From: Hymenopus coronatus
Lineage: Eukaryota; Arthropoda; Insecta; Mantodea; Hymenopodidae
Direction of reading: 5' to 3'
NCBI GenBank assembly: GCA_030762935.1
Contig: CM060899.1
Location: forward strand, 18,504,501 to 18,568,500
DNA length: 64,000 bases
The notes beneath the pieces are model-generated. The model was not told the origin of the DNA, ran no database searches, and was given only the letters and a program-made list of their open reading frames with translations. Of the stretch, positions 1 through 11,018 are shown in pieces. Made by a program: the position numbers and the translations under genes. The number at the start of each line of letters is the position of its first letter. Position 1 is the stretch's first letter.

Positions 1-355
1 AGATACGTTATTTTAATCAAAGTCATTAGAGCCATTTTTTGAGAAAATCAACATTTTCGAAATTTTTTACATGTGCAGGATAGTTTGGTGTGGGAGGATT
101 TATCTTAAAATATTCGTGTCGCGTCCCTAGAAGGTACTATATTTAAATACCAAGTTTGATATTTTACCGATTTTTCGTTTTTGAGTTATCGTATTCACAG
201 GACATACTCACACGGACGTTTTTCCAAAAATGCATTTTTTGGACACAAGGGATCGTAAATGTGTATTTCCGGAAAAATCTCGGTATTGAATTTTTAGGTG
301 GAATGCATTACCTTCTCTATACACTATGTTCATAATGGATGTAGAGAAAGTAAAA
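1..355 (+). mobile_element. CA-core element, right part, cut by window edge
   Basis: The middle and right bodies are present, with a very short CA tract near position 200, and the copy ends in GTAGAGAAAG at 341-350. The hairpin end lies outside the window. Strand for this family means hairpin end first, palindrome end last. Confidence 0.85.
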
Positions 356-434
356 TTGTCAAGTTTTAGCTTTAAGCATTATCGTTAATATATTAGGCAA
401 CATACAGAGATTACAGTATTTGTTAAACATTTTT

Positions 435-566
435 AATTTATCTAGCACGTATTTACAAAATACATAGTGGATAGAGAAGGTATTTCACCCAAAATCTCGA
501 TACCGAGATTTCATTGGTATTCTGAGACTCCCTGGCACTAAAAAGAAGGTTTTGAAAAAAAGGCCC

Positions 567-605
<39 letters not shown>

Positions 606-917
606 TGTCTGTCTGTCTGTCTGTGGGCAGCATAGCTATAAAACGAAAAATCGGTTACTTCACTTCAGTATCGAAGACTTTCAAAAAAATTCCCCACCCC
701 CAAATACCTTTTACTTAGAACATTTTTCAAAAATGTTGATTTACTCAAAATGCCTGTATCGATCATATTAAAATATTTTAAGCTTAAGATATTTTTCATG
801 GCAAACAAAAGTTATAATTTAAGTTTTCTGGGAATAGCCTCTCAGGCTCTCTTCATTCTGTGTGATTTTTGTGTAACTTGCAAACCTTAAGAGAAATACA
901 AAAACTTAATACTCAAA
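435..917 (-). mobile_element. CA-core element, truncated
   Basis: This copy starts at a degraded palindrome end, then has the right body, a GT tract running into TGTC tetramers at about 571-622, and the middle body. It stops where the next + copy begins, so the left body and hairpin end are missing. An open frame over the GT tract is an artefact of the repeat. Confidence 0.85.
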
Positions 918-1848
918 AATCTGATGTGTTCCATTCGCATGACTTTCTCTACAACTCTGCAATAAATTATTGTTAAAAAGCTTATACTTCAAGCTAATCA
1001 AGAAAAAAATAGCAGAAATAGTCTTATTACTTGCTTCCTTGTAAGTAGAAGCGAAATAAGGGAGTACCATAGGTTAAAGTGATAGTCAAAAGCTGGTTGT
1101 TATGTGACTGAAGTAACTTTGTTTGTATGGACACGAGTTCAAAAGTCCGGTATGAGAAAAGTATGTTTTTACAGCTGAAAAAAAAACAAGGAATATCTCA
1201 AAAACAATCAACTCCACGTAAAAAATGTATATAACATAATTTGTGTGTTTTAAAGTGCTCTACATTTGTTGTGTGGTAAGTATTTGTGCATCTCTTAAGG
1301 TTTAGCAGTTATGCAAAATTCCGTAAAATTGCACCGGAATAAAGTAGTCTTCAGAGGCTATTCCCAGATAATTCAAGATATATATATATATTATTTGTCA
1401 ACTACATATCTTTAATTTACGATATTTTAATCAAAATCGTTAAAGCCGATTTTAATAAAATTAAAATTTTTGAAAAAAGTTAGGTAAAGGGTAGTTTGGG
1501 GTGAGAGGGTTTTTCTTAAAATCTTCGTGTTGCATCCCTGGAAGATACTAAACATAAATATCAAGTTTGGTACTTTACCGACTTTTCGTTTTTGAGTTAT
1601 CGTGTTCACAGGCACACGGACACACGGACACACGGACACGGTGACACACGGATACACGGACACCACACACACACACACACACACACACGGACCTTTTGTG
1701 AAAATGCTTTTTTTTTTTTTTTTTTTTTCATACAGGGGACCCTAAAACATATATTTCCGGTGAAATCTCGGTATCGAATTTTTGAATGGAATACAATACT
1801 TCTCTATCCATATGTACATTGTGCATACGTGCTAGAAAAAGTAATAAA
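918..1848 (+). mobile_element. CA-core element, near full length, subtype A
   Basis: The hairpin end (AATCTGATGTG) is at about 919. Left, middle and right bodies follow in order. The core at 1610-1690 mixes ACACGG units with pure CA. A T-run at about 1710-1728 has expanded in the right body. The palindrome end is degraded to a GTGCTAGAAAAAGTAA form. Confidence 0.88.
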
Positions 1849-1934
1849 TGTTCATAATATTAGTTTATATACCTATTAATAAACGGATAATTAGAGAAAG
1901 TAATGTGAGTGTAACATGCCCTAAACGTTTTTAC

Positions 1935-2761
1935 ATTTCTCTAAACGTACAATTTACAGTGTGTATAGAGCACGTATTGTATTCCACCCAAAAATTCGAT
2001 ACCGAGATTTCACCGCAAATAAATGTTTTAGAACCCCCTGAACACAAAAATAGCATTTTCACAAAAAGGTCCATGTGTGTGTGCGTGTGTGTCTGAGGAC
2101 AGCACAGCTCAAAAACGTAAAGAGCGTTAAATACCAAACTTGGTACATAAGTTTGGTTTCTTGCAAGGATGCGACACAAAGATTTCAAGAAAATCCCCCA
2201 ATTCCAACTACCCTTTATATGGAACTTTTTTCGAACATTTTGGTTTTATAAAAATGGCTCTAACGATTTTGATTATCGTATATTCAAGATATATACCTGA
2301 TGAATAAAATGTATATCTTGAATTTTTTGGGAATAGCTTCTAAAGAATTGTTTATTCTGGATGAATTTTGCTTAAATTGGAGTAACTAGTAAACCATAAG
2401 CGATAGACAAAAACTTACAACACAAAAAATGTAGAACTCCTTAAAATACACAAGTTATGTCATATACATTTTTTTTTTCGAGGTATGCCTTATTATTAGT
2501 TTCAAATGTGAAGTGCCTAAACTTTTCTCAGTAGGAAGTGTCCGTTTTATTTTTGTTCTACTCCTGGCCAAGTTAAGAAGCGATTTGCAATGACAATCGC
2601 ATAACGACAGCTTAAAACACATTTGATTATCCCTTCCACTTATAAGGAACCAAGTAATAAAATTCTGCTAAGGTTTTTCTCGATTAGCATGATATTAAAA
2701 AAGAGTTATCTTTCGTAAGGAGTAGCTAGATAAAGTCATGAGAGTGTAACACGTCAGATTT
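1935..2761 (-). mobile_element. CA-core element, near full length, subtype B-like
   Basis: The palindrome end is at 1938, the GT core is short at about 2075-2093, and the hairpin end closes at 2735-2760 with a GAGTGTAACACGTC loop variant. The left body has the TAAGAAGCGATTTGCAATGA sequence of subtype B. Confidence 0.85.
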
Positions 2762-2901
2762 TTACTTTCTCTACACGTACTCTGTACATAGTGTATAGAG
2801 AAGGTATTGCACTACACCAAAAAATTCGATACCGAGTTTTCACCGGAAATACATGCTTTAGGGTCCCCTGTATCCAAAAAAAGTACTTTTAGAAATCGGC
2901 C

Positions 2902-2934
<33 letters not shown>

Positions 2935-3210
2935 GTGTGTCTGTAAACACGATAACTCAAAAACGAAAAGTCGGTAAAATACCAAACTTGGTATTTAAGT
3001 AAACTATCTTCCAGGGATGCAACACGAAGGTTTTGAGAAAAATCCTCCCACTCCAAATTACCCTTTACATAGAACTTTTTTCGAAAATTTTGATTTTGTA
3101 AAAAATTGTTCTATCGATTTTGATTAAAATATCGTACATTAAAGCTATTTTTGACAAATAAAATGTGTATTTTGAATTTTCTGGGAATAACCTCTGAAGA
3201 CTGTGCGGTA
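2762..3210 (-). mobile_element. CA-core element, truncated
   Basis: It abuts the hairpin end of the previous copy directly, giving a head-to-tail junction. It runs from the palindrome end through a GT core (about 2902-2935) into the middle body, then switches into an oppositely oriented copy near 3210. Confidence 0.85.
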
Positions 3211-3546
3211 ACTTTTGTCCATCGTTAACTGTTTAGCAGTTATGCAAAATTCCGTAAAATTGATCCAGAATAAAGTAGTCTTCAAAGGCTATTCCCAGAA
3301 AATTCAAAATATACATTTTATTTGTCAGGTAAATATCTTTAGTATACGATATTTTAATCCACATCGTTTGAGCCATTTTTTACAAAATCACAACTTTCGT
3401 AAAAAGTTCCATGTTCAGTGTAGTTTGGGATGGGGGAATTGTTCTCAAAAGCTTCCTGTCACACCCCTGGAAGACACTAAATTTAAATACCAAGTTTGGT
3501 ATTGTACCGACTTTTCGTTTTTGAGTTATCGTGTTCACAGACACAC

Positions 3547-3598
<52 letters not shown>

Positions 3599-3742
3599 CT
3601 TTTTCTGAAAACACCTCTTTTTTGGATACAGGGGACCCTAAAACATATATTTCCGGTGTAATCTTGGTATCGAATTTTTGGGAGGAGTGCAATACCTTCT
3701 CTATACACTATGTACATAGTTCGTATAGAGAAAGTAAAAAAA
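3211..3742 (+). mobile_element. CA-core element, 5'-truncated, longest CA tract
   Basis: The middle body starts abruptly at a TTTTGTCCATC sequence shared with the previous, inverted copy. It then runs through the longest CA tract seen here to a clean palindrome end (CTATACACTATGTACATAG) and GTATAGAGAAAGTAA. Confidence 0.87.
3550..3597. repeat. (CA)n microsatellite, core of the element
   Basis: A pure dinucleotide run of about 48 bases lies at the fixed core position of the CA-core element. Other copies have from none to about 40 bases at the same site, so it probably grew in place by slippage. Confidence 0.95.
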
Positions 3743-3998
3743 TTAACTTTTGTCACATAGGAATTTGTCAACTCCTGTCCATACAAACAAAGGAACTTCA
3801 GTCACATAGCAACCAGCTTTTGACTATCGCTTTAACCTATTTCTTTTCTACTTACAATGAAGCAAGTAATAAGAATATTTCTGCTAATTTTATATCGATT
3901 AGCATGAAGTAAATAGAAGCATTTTTAAAACTAATTTGTTGCAGAGGTGTAGAGAAAATCATGTGAATGGAATACATCAGATTTTTTTTGTTCTCGGG
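3743..3998 (-). mobile_element. CA-core element, left body only, subtype A
   Basis: It holds the subtype A left body (GAATTTGTCAACTCCTGTCC) and a complete hairpin end, GTAGAGAAAATCATGTGAATGG, finishing in a T-run at 3998. Everything from the middle body to the palindrome end is absent. Confidence 0.85.
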
Positions 3999-4487
3999 TG
4001 CACATTAGCAGCAATACTGTGGCAGAATTTCAATCTACGCTGCAAGTAGACTGTGGCTAATTGAGTAGCAAAGATAGGTTAGAATACGTATCGAAACTAA
4101 ACTCTCACGTACTTGTTTACTCAAGTTCCGGTAGATGGCACTCTTGGGCTCTTGCGTTTAAAGTTTACAAGAAGAGAAGAGAAAAATGTAGACATGGGTT
4201 GTGGAACTTAGCAAATTAGAAGCTCGTTATAAAAGTGTCGTGCGCCCGCTGCGGTTACCAGTTTAATTTACTCGGCAGCTCCCAGCGGGGCTATTGTACT
4301 TACTAACAACCTCTAACGCTTGCAGGAGTAAACAGATGATCAGGGTCTCAAACCACTACCAACCTCGCCTCACCAAATTATACCGCAAGTAAACAAATTG
4401 TCCAACACTACGCTCGAATAATTTCAAAAAGTGTACTTGACAGTAAAATACAATATATTAAACCCACCTGATTGCCAGCCTACTTTC
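3999..4487. other. Low-copy island with promoter-like motif
   Basis: This sequence is not CA-core and is less AT-rich than its surroundings. TATAAAAG is at 4228-4235, followed by a GC-richer stretch (GCGCCCGCTGCGG). This could be an LTR or promoter remnant, but I found no paired terminal repeat and no coding frame. A scrap of CA-core left body lies at about 4484-4507. Confidence 0.35.
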
Positions 4488-4507
4488 TTGTAAGCAGAAG
4501 GGAGAAA

Positions 4508-4742
4508 ATCTGATGTATTCCATTCACATGACCTTCTCTACAATAAATTATTGTTAAAAAGCTTCTTTTTCTATGTACTCTATGCTAATCACGAAAATAA
4601 TCAGTACAATGGGTCTTATTACTTGTTTCCATAGGTTAAAGTGATAGTCAAATCCTTTAAAAGCTGGTTGCTATGTGATTGAAGTACCATTGTTTGTATG
4701 GACAGGAGTTGACAAGTTCCTGTATGAGAAAAGTATAAGTTG
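4508..4742 (+). mobile_element. CA-core element, hairpin end and left body
   Basis: AAAATCTGATGTATTCC opens the copy at 4505-4521. It holds the subtype A left body to TGAGAAAAGTATAAGTT and then breaks at 4742 into an inverted copy. Confidence 0.85.
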
Positions 4743-5573
4743 AAGGTATTGTAATGCACCCAAAAATTCGATACCGATATTACACCGGCAATATATGTTT
4801 TGGGGTCCCCTGAGTCAGAAAAGCATTTTTAAAAAAAAGTCCATGTGGGTGTGTGTGTGTCTGTGTGTATGTCTGCGGACAGCATAGCCCCAAAACGAAA
4901 AGACCGTTAAATGCCAAACTTGGTATTTAGGTTTAGTATCTTCAAAGGATGCGACACGAAGATTTTCAAAAAAAAATCATGGAACAAATTTCGAAAATAT
5001 TTATTTTCTTAAAAGTTACTCTAACGATTTTGATCAAAATGTCGTATATTAAAGCTATTTATGTCCGAAATAAAATGTATATCTCGAATTTTTGGGGATT
5101 AGCCTCTTAAGATCTCTTTATTCTGGATGAATTTTACTTAAATGCTAAACCGTAAGAGATAGAAAAAAACTCACTGCACAAAAAATGTACATTACGACAA
5201 AACACAATTTATGTCCTTTACGTTTTTGTTCTGGAGGTAACCGTTTCTGAGATATTCCTTGTTATTGGTTTCAATTGTGAAGTACTGAAACTTTTCTCAG
5301 ACAGGAAGTGTCCGCTTTTCTTTTGTTCTACTCCTGACCAAGCAAAGAAGTAATTTTCAATGACAATCGCATAACGATAGCTTTTTAAACATTTGACAAT
5401 CATGTTAGCATATCGCATTCCCTTATTCTCTTCTACTTATTAGGAACTAAGTAATAACATTCTGCTAATATTTATCTTGATTAGCATTGTGTAAAAAGAA
5501 GAATAATCTTTTGCAGGAGGTTTGTAGAGCAGCTAGAGAAAGTCATGTGAGTGTAACACATCAGATTTTTAAA
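4743..5573 (-). mobile_element. CA-core element, subtype B
   Basis: The palindrome itself is lost, so it begins at AAGGTATTGTAATGCACC. A short GT core lies at 4846-4875. The B-type left body contains AGGAAGTGTCCGCTTTTC, and the hairpin end at 5535-5572 has the AGTGTAA loop. Confidence 0.88.
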
Positions 5574-5628
5574 ACTGCAACTGCACCAAGAAATATCTCA
5601 AAATCGGTGAACTCCGCAAATATATATA

Positions 5629-5990
5629 CAGGGTTACTACAAAAGAAATAGACAACTTCAACTGCCTGTAAAACAAAAACTATTAGAGATAGCAACCTAA
5701 TTGTTTTTTAAGTATGTTGCGAAGCTCTCAAAGTTTCGTTTGTTACTATTGGTAACGCTGTAATGTTTTGTTTGTTGTTGCAGAATCTGAAATGGCAGAA
5801 AATCCTGTGGAAAAGGCAAATTGCGTGTTGGAATTTGCTAGAGCGCAATCAGCAACTGTTGTCCAACGACATTTTAGAAACAAAACTTTGAGAGCTTCTC
5901 AACATACCTCCAAAATAATTAGGTTGCTATCTCTAATAGTTTTTGTTTTACAGGCAGTTGAAGTTGTCTATTTCTTTTGTAGTAACCCTG
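5629..5990 (+). mobile_element. MITE with perfect 74-bp inverted repeats
   Basis: Positions 5629-5702 and 5917-5990 are exact reverse complements, starting CAGGGTTACTACAAAAG. An imperfect extension of about 35-40 bp inward includes GAAGCTCTCAAAGTTT. TA flanks both ends (5627-5628, 5991-5992), as expected for IS630/Tc1/mariner insertion. The unpaired centre carries the start of a transposase-like frame. Perfect repeats suggest a recent insertion. Confidence 0.9.
5792..5890 (+). pseudogene. Transposase N-terminal helix-turn-helix fragment in the MITE
   Basis: The frame begins MAENPVEKANCVLEF and continues ARAQSATVVQRHFRNK. It resembles the N-terminal helix-turn-helix of insect transposons (the DUF4817-like form: 'CVL.fa...S.t.VQR.FR.kf'). 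The frame soon runs into the right inverted repeat, so no catalytic domain remains. The family is named from memory of the motif. Confidence 0.55.
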
Positions 5991-6354
5991 TATATATGTA
6001 ACATAAGCCATGTGTTTTAACGCGCTCTACATTTTTTGTGTGGTAAGTTTTTGTCCATCTCTTACGGTTTAGCAGTTAAGCAAAATTACCTAAAATTCAT
6101 TTAGAATAAGCATATCTTTAGAGGCTATTCCTAAAAAATTCAAGATATATAGAGTTTTTTTTATAAATATCTTTAATATACGATATTTTAATCAAAATCG
6201 TTACAGCCATTGTTGAGAAAATCAAATTTTCGAAAAAAGTTCTATGTGAAGGGTAGTTTGGGGTGGGGGATTTTTCTCAAAATGTTCTTGTCGCATCCCT
6301 GGAAGATAATAAACTTAAATACCAAATTTGATATTTTACTGACTTTTAGTCGGT

Positions 6355-6708
6355 CTCGTCAAAACACAATTTATGTGCTTTATGTATTTGTTGAGGAGGT
6401 AACCGTTTCCGAGATATTCTTTGTATTGTTTTCAAGTGTAAATTACTTCTACTTTTCTCAGATAGGAAGTGTCGGTTTTTCTTTTGTTCCACTCCTGGTC
6501 AAGCAAAGAAGCGATTTGCATTGACAATCGCCTAACGATGGCTTAAAACATTTGACTATCACTTCAGCAAGCGCATTCCTTTAGTTCCCTTCTACTTATA
6601 AGGAACTAAGTAATAAGAGCATTCTGCTAATATTTATCTTGATTAACATTATAAGAAGTTTGCAGAACAACTAGAGAAAGTCATGTGAGTGTAACACTCC
6701 AGATTTGT
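6355..6708 (-). mobile_element. CA-core element, left half, subtype B
   Basis: It starts in the left body (ACACAATTTATGTGC), carries AGATAGGAAGTGTCGG, and ends at the hairpin TAGAGAAAGTCATGTGAG near 6700. An open frame across the junction at 6210-6524 is repeat sequence, not a gene. Confidence 0.85.
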
Positions 6709-7144
6709 TTCTTCTTGTTTTTCTCAAAGATGTACACAGCTTGACCAGCGCTTAGTTTGCCTTTTTGAAGTCAGGACGATAAACTATCCAGTACAAATTA
6801 CTATCAAAAGACTGCGAATGAAATCTACGTAGCGTTCAATATTAAATTCAGTAATTGTTTGTCATTGAAATTATATAGCTGAATGTAATAAAACAATTAG
6901 GTTAGTTGAAAACGTGTGTAAAATATGTGCTTTGAATCGTAGAAACTGAAATATGATTTTAGCGGCGGAATAAATAACTAACTGCTATTGCTAAGATTCG
7001 AACAACTGTACTTCGGTGTTGTTATGTGTTGTTTTGTTTTAACTGCTTAGGCAATTGTGGTCCAAAGTGGCTTTGCTTCTGAAAAGTTTGTATAATGGAT
7101 GCACGTGACTACTGAGACAACCACCAATAGCTAAACGATAGAGT
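6709..7144. other. Low-copy AT-rich sequence, nothing recognised
   Basis: No coding similarity, inverted repeats or CA-core blocks are visible. It lies between a CA-core copy and a mariner derivative. Confidence 0.5.
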
Positions 7145-7146
7145 TA

Positions 7147-7824
7147 CGTCCAGAAAGTAAGTTCCGTTTCAATTTGTCTCCGCTGCGATCGCAGTTCCGC
7201 ACATGCGCGGTAGACGCTCTATATCAAGGAGAAGAAACGTGCGCCATTTTGAGATCGCTGTCAGCCACGTACCCCTTGTTGTGCTTGTTTACAATGTCGG
7301 TGTTGATTGAAAAGCCGCCGCTTGTGAAATCAGATCTGTGATTCGTTTTCTGAATGCTAGGAAAGTGAAACCAATTGAAATTTATCGGCAAATTTGCGAA
7401 GTTTACGGACAAAATGCGATGAAATATTCAATGGTGAGAAGATGGGTCCACACACTACAAATGTGACGAAAAACCTCCTACAGAGATTTGGCTGGGACGT
7501 GTTTGACCATCCTCCGTACAGCCCTGACCTCGCTCCTAGCGACTTTCATCTGTTCTTACATCTCAACTCTTTCCTTGGCGGTCAACACTTCAACAATGAC
7601 GAAGAGCTGAAAGAAAATGTTTCCAACTTTTTGAAGACACAGGCTGCAAACTTCTATGAAGAAGGTATACAAAAACTTGTGCCATACTATGACAAATGCC
7701 TGCAAAATTTCGGCAGCTATGTGGAAAAGTAGTTTAAGAGTTGTAGAATTTTGTGCAATAAATAATTATTCTGTATCTGTACACAATTTAATTTTATTAC
7801 CAAACGGAACTTACTTTCTGGACG
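7147..7824 (+). mobile_element. Internally deleted mariner element
   Basis: Perfect 23-bp terminal inverted repeats (CGTCCAGAAAGTAAGTTCCG...) lie at 7147-7169 and 7802-7824, flanked by TA at 7145-7146 and 7825-7826. Coding remnants show the mariner N-terminus in one frame (IRSVIRFLNARKV, then EIYRQICEVYGQNA, about 7340-7435). They then jump to the C-terminus (HPPYSPDLAPSDFHLF with the third catalytic Asp, ending FGSYVEK, to 7732). At 678 bp, against about 1.3 kb for a complete mariner, the middle with the first two catalytic Asp residues is deleted. Non-autonomous. Confidence 0.92.
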
Positions 7825-7826
7825 TA

Positions 7827-8121
7827 CCTCATATATTCATATTACAAATGTGTACACATTATGTGACAGGAAATAAATTGTTTTAATGGTGCGAAACAGA
7901 AGTCATAACATCCCAAGATAATTGTATGCCTCGAACTATACAGCTCGTGTGATCTTTGGTGCCACATGTTACCATTGCGCATGCGTAAGGTACCAATAGC
8001 GTTAACCCGAGCGATTAAGAACCTCTTTAAGTACTTTGTGTAACACTGCAAACGTCACAACTGTGTACCACATAATACGTTATTATCACTGCAAATCACT
8101 GCAATTCACTGCCTGTGAATA
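7827..8121. other. Low-copy spacer, nothing recognised
   Basis: The sequence between two TA-flanked transposons shows no repeat block or coding match. Confidence 0.45.
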
Positions 8122-8123
8122 TA

Positions 8124-8683
8124 CGAGGTTCATCCAGAAAGTGGCAGATGATTTGATAACGAAGGTTATCAACATAAAACTTTATTTACAACGTAAATAA
8201 GGTGATCATAATTGCTATATACCCTTCCACCGCTAAAGATATAACTCAAGATGTCACTATCACTTTGAGTTCTTCATCGGTTGGAAAATCTTTTTCATAC
8301 ATGTACAGTGTCCAAAGTGTCCTATTTCTTTCATCAACATTTGCTTTTAGCTCCTCCATAACGATTGATGAACTTCCACTCCTGTTCTTATCGTACACCT
8401 TGATTACTCGTAAATTCTACGCCACTGAAGATTCGTTCATTGCCTTATCACTATACATTTGCGTTATTTGCCTATAAAATTCGACTGGCCGAACATTTTG
8501 TGCATTAAAAAAGACGAATAAATAGAAAAGCATCGACATTGAAAAACTGGTGCAACGTGACAATGCATGTCTTGACAAACTGGAGATTAGGTTGAAAAAT
8601 AAAGTATTGTAATTTTGTGAATCAAGTTTTGTGTTGATAACTTTCGTCACCATTTTCGTCTGTCACTTTCTAGATGGCCCTCA
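8124..8683 (-). mobile_element. Mariner-like MITE with about 60-bp imperfect inverted repeats
   Basis: The left end CGAGGTTCATCCAGAAAGTG pairs with the right end read in reverse, TGAGGGCCATCTAGAAAGTG. Similarity continues through GTTATCAACA.AAAACTT. TA flanks are at 8122-8123 and 8684-8685. On the minus strand a frame shows NAQNVRPVEFYRQITQMY and, shifted, IVMEELKANVDERN, matching the mariner N-terminal helix-turn-helix layout. The catalytic domain is absent. Confidence 0.8.
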
Positions 8684-8685
8684 TA

Positions 8686-9577
8686 CTATCCTTTGTAATA
8701 AATAATCCAGAAAATATGACAAAAAATGCAGATATTCATAAAAAAAAAAAAGACCAGGTATAGGCAGGACTTACATAGACCAACAAATAATTTGAGTTAT
8801 TCCAAAAAGGGGCTTACTACACAGGAATAGTTTTCTATAAAAGAATGCAAATGAACAAAGACAAGTTTAGATCAAAATTAAAAATATACCTTATTACGCA
8901 CACCTTCTATACAGAGGAGGATTTCATTCAATCAAAAAATACTGGTAATAATGTAATATTGTGAATATAAATATTCTAAGAATCCAAGTGTACGAGTAGG
9001 GTTTTGAAAATGATGCAAAACTAACATTGTCAGACTTATTATTTGTAAATAAATGTATTAAAAGGTATGAAGAAATGCAACTTTTGAGATGATGTACATA
9101 CTAGAGTGTCTAATCTCATAATAGGATCTACAGATTGCAATGTTATGTATGAGCATCAATGTGTGATGTTCTTTTTTTAGAAATTTTTCTAAGGGTATGG
9201 AGATGTGTACCCCTTCAGGTGTTTAATGTATTGAAATGTTCTCCGTTGTACCTACATACTAATCGTACATTACATTTATTTTATTTATCAATTCAAATAA
9301 ATCATTTTGAGTAACGCAGCAAATATTATAAAATGCAAACAAAAGAGGCAATCTTGAACCGATACCCAAACGCTAAACATAGCACTAAATAATGCCACTA
9401 TGTTTATGTTCTCCGAAAACTGGATATTCACGTCACGGTCCACTACGGTTTGATCATAATACATTTTATGCTGTACCAAACATTTAAAGCTCTTAACCCA
9501 TAGGTTTACTATCTCAAACTGTTTCTCCTGGATCCCTCTACAACCCCCCCCCCGCAATTTGTGCGGTTAATTCCGGT
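8686..9577. other. AT-rich low-copy region
   Basis: I see no recognisable element, only AT-rich sequence with a poly-A/T run near 8740-8755 and a C-run at 9545-9554. The open frame at 9288-9557 (minus) has no recognisable domain and is probably chance. Confidence 0.4.
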
Positions 9578-9773
9578 ACATTCTGTATATGCCATTCTAA
9601 ATAAAATCGTCAGAGTCATTTTTTGAAAAAAATCAAAATATTCGAAAATTATTCCATCTAAAGGTTAGTTGGGGAGGTTTTTGAAAATCTCCGTGCCTTA
9701 TCCTTAGAAGATACTAAACTTAAAAACCAAGTTTGGTATTAACGGACATATCACACACATACTCACGCATTTA
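9578..9773 (+). mobile_element. CA-core element fragment, middle body
   Basis: The middle body runs from AAATCGTCAGAGTCATTTT to the core (ACACACATACTCACG), then meets an inverted copy at 9774. It is diverged. Confidence 0.75.
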
Positions 9774-10515
9774 TTGTTACTTTCTCCATCGCATACATAG
9801 TGCAAAGGTATGGCAGTTATGCATTGTATTTCACCCAAAAATTCGATACCGAGATTTAATTGGAAATACACGTTTTTGGATTACCTGAATCCAAAAGAAA
9901 GCATTTTTAGAAAAAAGGTATATGAGTGTGTTTGTGTGTGTGCGCGCGCGCCCCTGTGAACCACAATGCTCAAAACTAAATGTCTTCCAAATGCCAAAGT
10001 TGGTATTTAAGTTTAATATCTTCCAAGTATGCGACACGCGGATTTTTAGGAAAATCCGCCACTCTAAATGGCCCTTTATAGGTAGGTATGGAATATTTTT
10101 CAAAACTGTCGTTTTTATAAATAACAGAATAGCCTTTAACTGTCCATTAAAACGTTTTATATTAACAGATGTTTACATGGCAAATAAAATGTATGCCCTG
10201 AATTTCTTGGGAATAGCCTCTGAAGTCTTCTTCATTCTGGATCACTTTGCATAAATGGTAAACAGTAAGAGATATGGGAAAATCTCCCATAGTAAAATGT
10301 AGATCTCATAAAATACTTCATTTGTAACAGATACATTACTTTTAACCATTTCCCAGATATTCTTTGTTATTTTTTTTAATTTTAAAAGTATTTGAACCTT
10401 TCTCTAATAGAAGTTGCTGTTAATTTAAACTCTCTTTTGTTTTATTCCTGGTCATCCAAACAGAAACAAGTTTTAATGTATATCGCCTAGGAACAGTCTA
10501 ATCGCCTAATGTAAA
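9774..10515 (-). mobile_element. CA-core element, palindrome-side part of an interrupted copy
   Basis: It starts TTACTTTCTCCATCGCATAC with a degraded palindrome, and the GT/GC core is at 9924-9952. The middle and left bodies continue to about 10515. The missing end resumes at about 11020, so a roughly 500-bp segment sits inside this copy. Confidence 0.75.
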
Positions 10516-11018
10516 TCACTCCTACACTGCGCATACCAGGGGTAGTAGTTTCAGAAGTACAGCTATTCGCGCCTGCGAGAGGGTTAGTCTCAGGTGCAGA
10601 AGAGTGTACTTTTGATTAAATAGATCAGGAGACATAAATAAATACGTAAAGGTGCGCGGAGACACAGGTATGTTACTATCAAGAAATACGTTGTGATTAC
10701 GACTAAGGGTTATCCAAACTCACCTGGTACATCGTAGATCTTGCACTTTACACTTTTTAAATAAAACTATGCCGTCGGTGAGCAGATCCTTCAACGTCAT
10801 CAGCTCAGATGAACAAGGCTCCTGTGGCCTAGTTAATGGAGTTTTACAATAGAACCCATGTTTATGCCAGCACTGCTTTAAGAGGGCACTGCTATGCCTG
10901 CATTTCGACATCTTGCCGCTAATAACGATTGCTGAAACTGGTGCAGAATTAACTCTTACTAAATAAATATGATGTACTTAAAATAATCATATCGGGTACT
11001 CTATAATATTGAACTATC
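10516..11018. other. Low-copy island within a CA-core copy
   Basis: It is flanked on both sides by parts of one inverted CA-core copy. The base composition is more balanced than in the neighbours, and it contains an exon-like frame on the minus strand. No terminal repeats or target duplication were found, so how it arrived is unclear. Confidence 0.5.
10724..10911 (-). CDS. Exon-like open frame with consensus splice donor, unknown product
   Basis: From ATG at 10911 the frame reads MSKCRHSSALLKQCWHKH and is rich in Cys, Lys and Leu. At 10724 it meets ACCAG followed by GTGAGT, a textbook 5' splice site; without splicing a stop follows at once (10720-10722). The ATG context (GGCAAGATGTC) is acceptable. 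Upstream on the same strand, TTTCAG could serve as an acceptor if this were an internal exon. I recognise no domain. It could be a first coding exon, a captured exon, or chance. Confidence 0.3.

Larger units (their letters stand above)
5575..6350 (+). mobile_element. CA-core element interrupted by a MITE
   Basis: The left body ends at AAATATATA (5628) and resumes at TATATGTAACATAAGCC (5991), exactly as in uninterrupted copies. The host copy therefore predates the MITE. The hairpin end and the right part are missing. Confidence 0.85.

Noticed and set aside
3215..3661. 148-codon frame with a His-Thr repeat
   Set aside because: It runs through the middle body and CA tract of a CA-core copy. Equivalent frames are broken in other copies.
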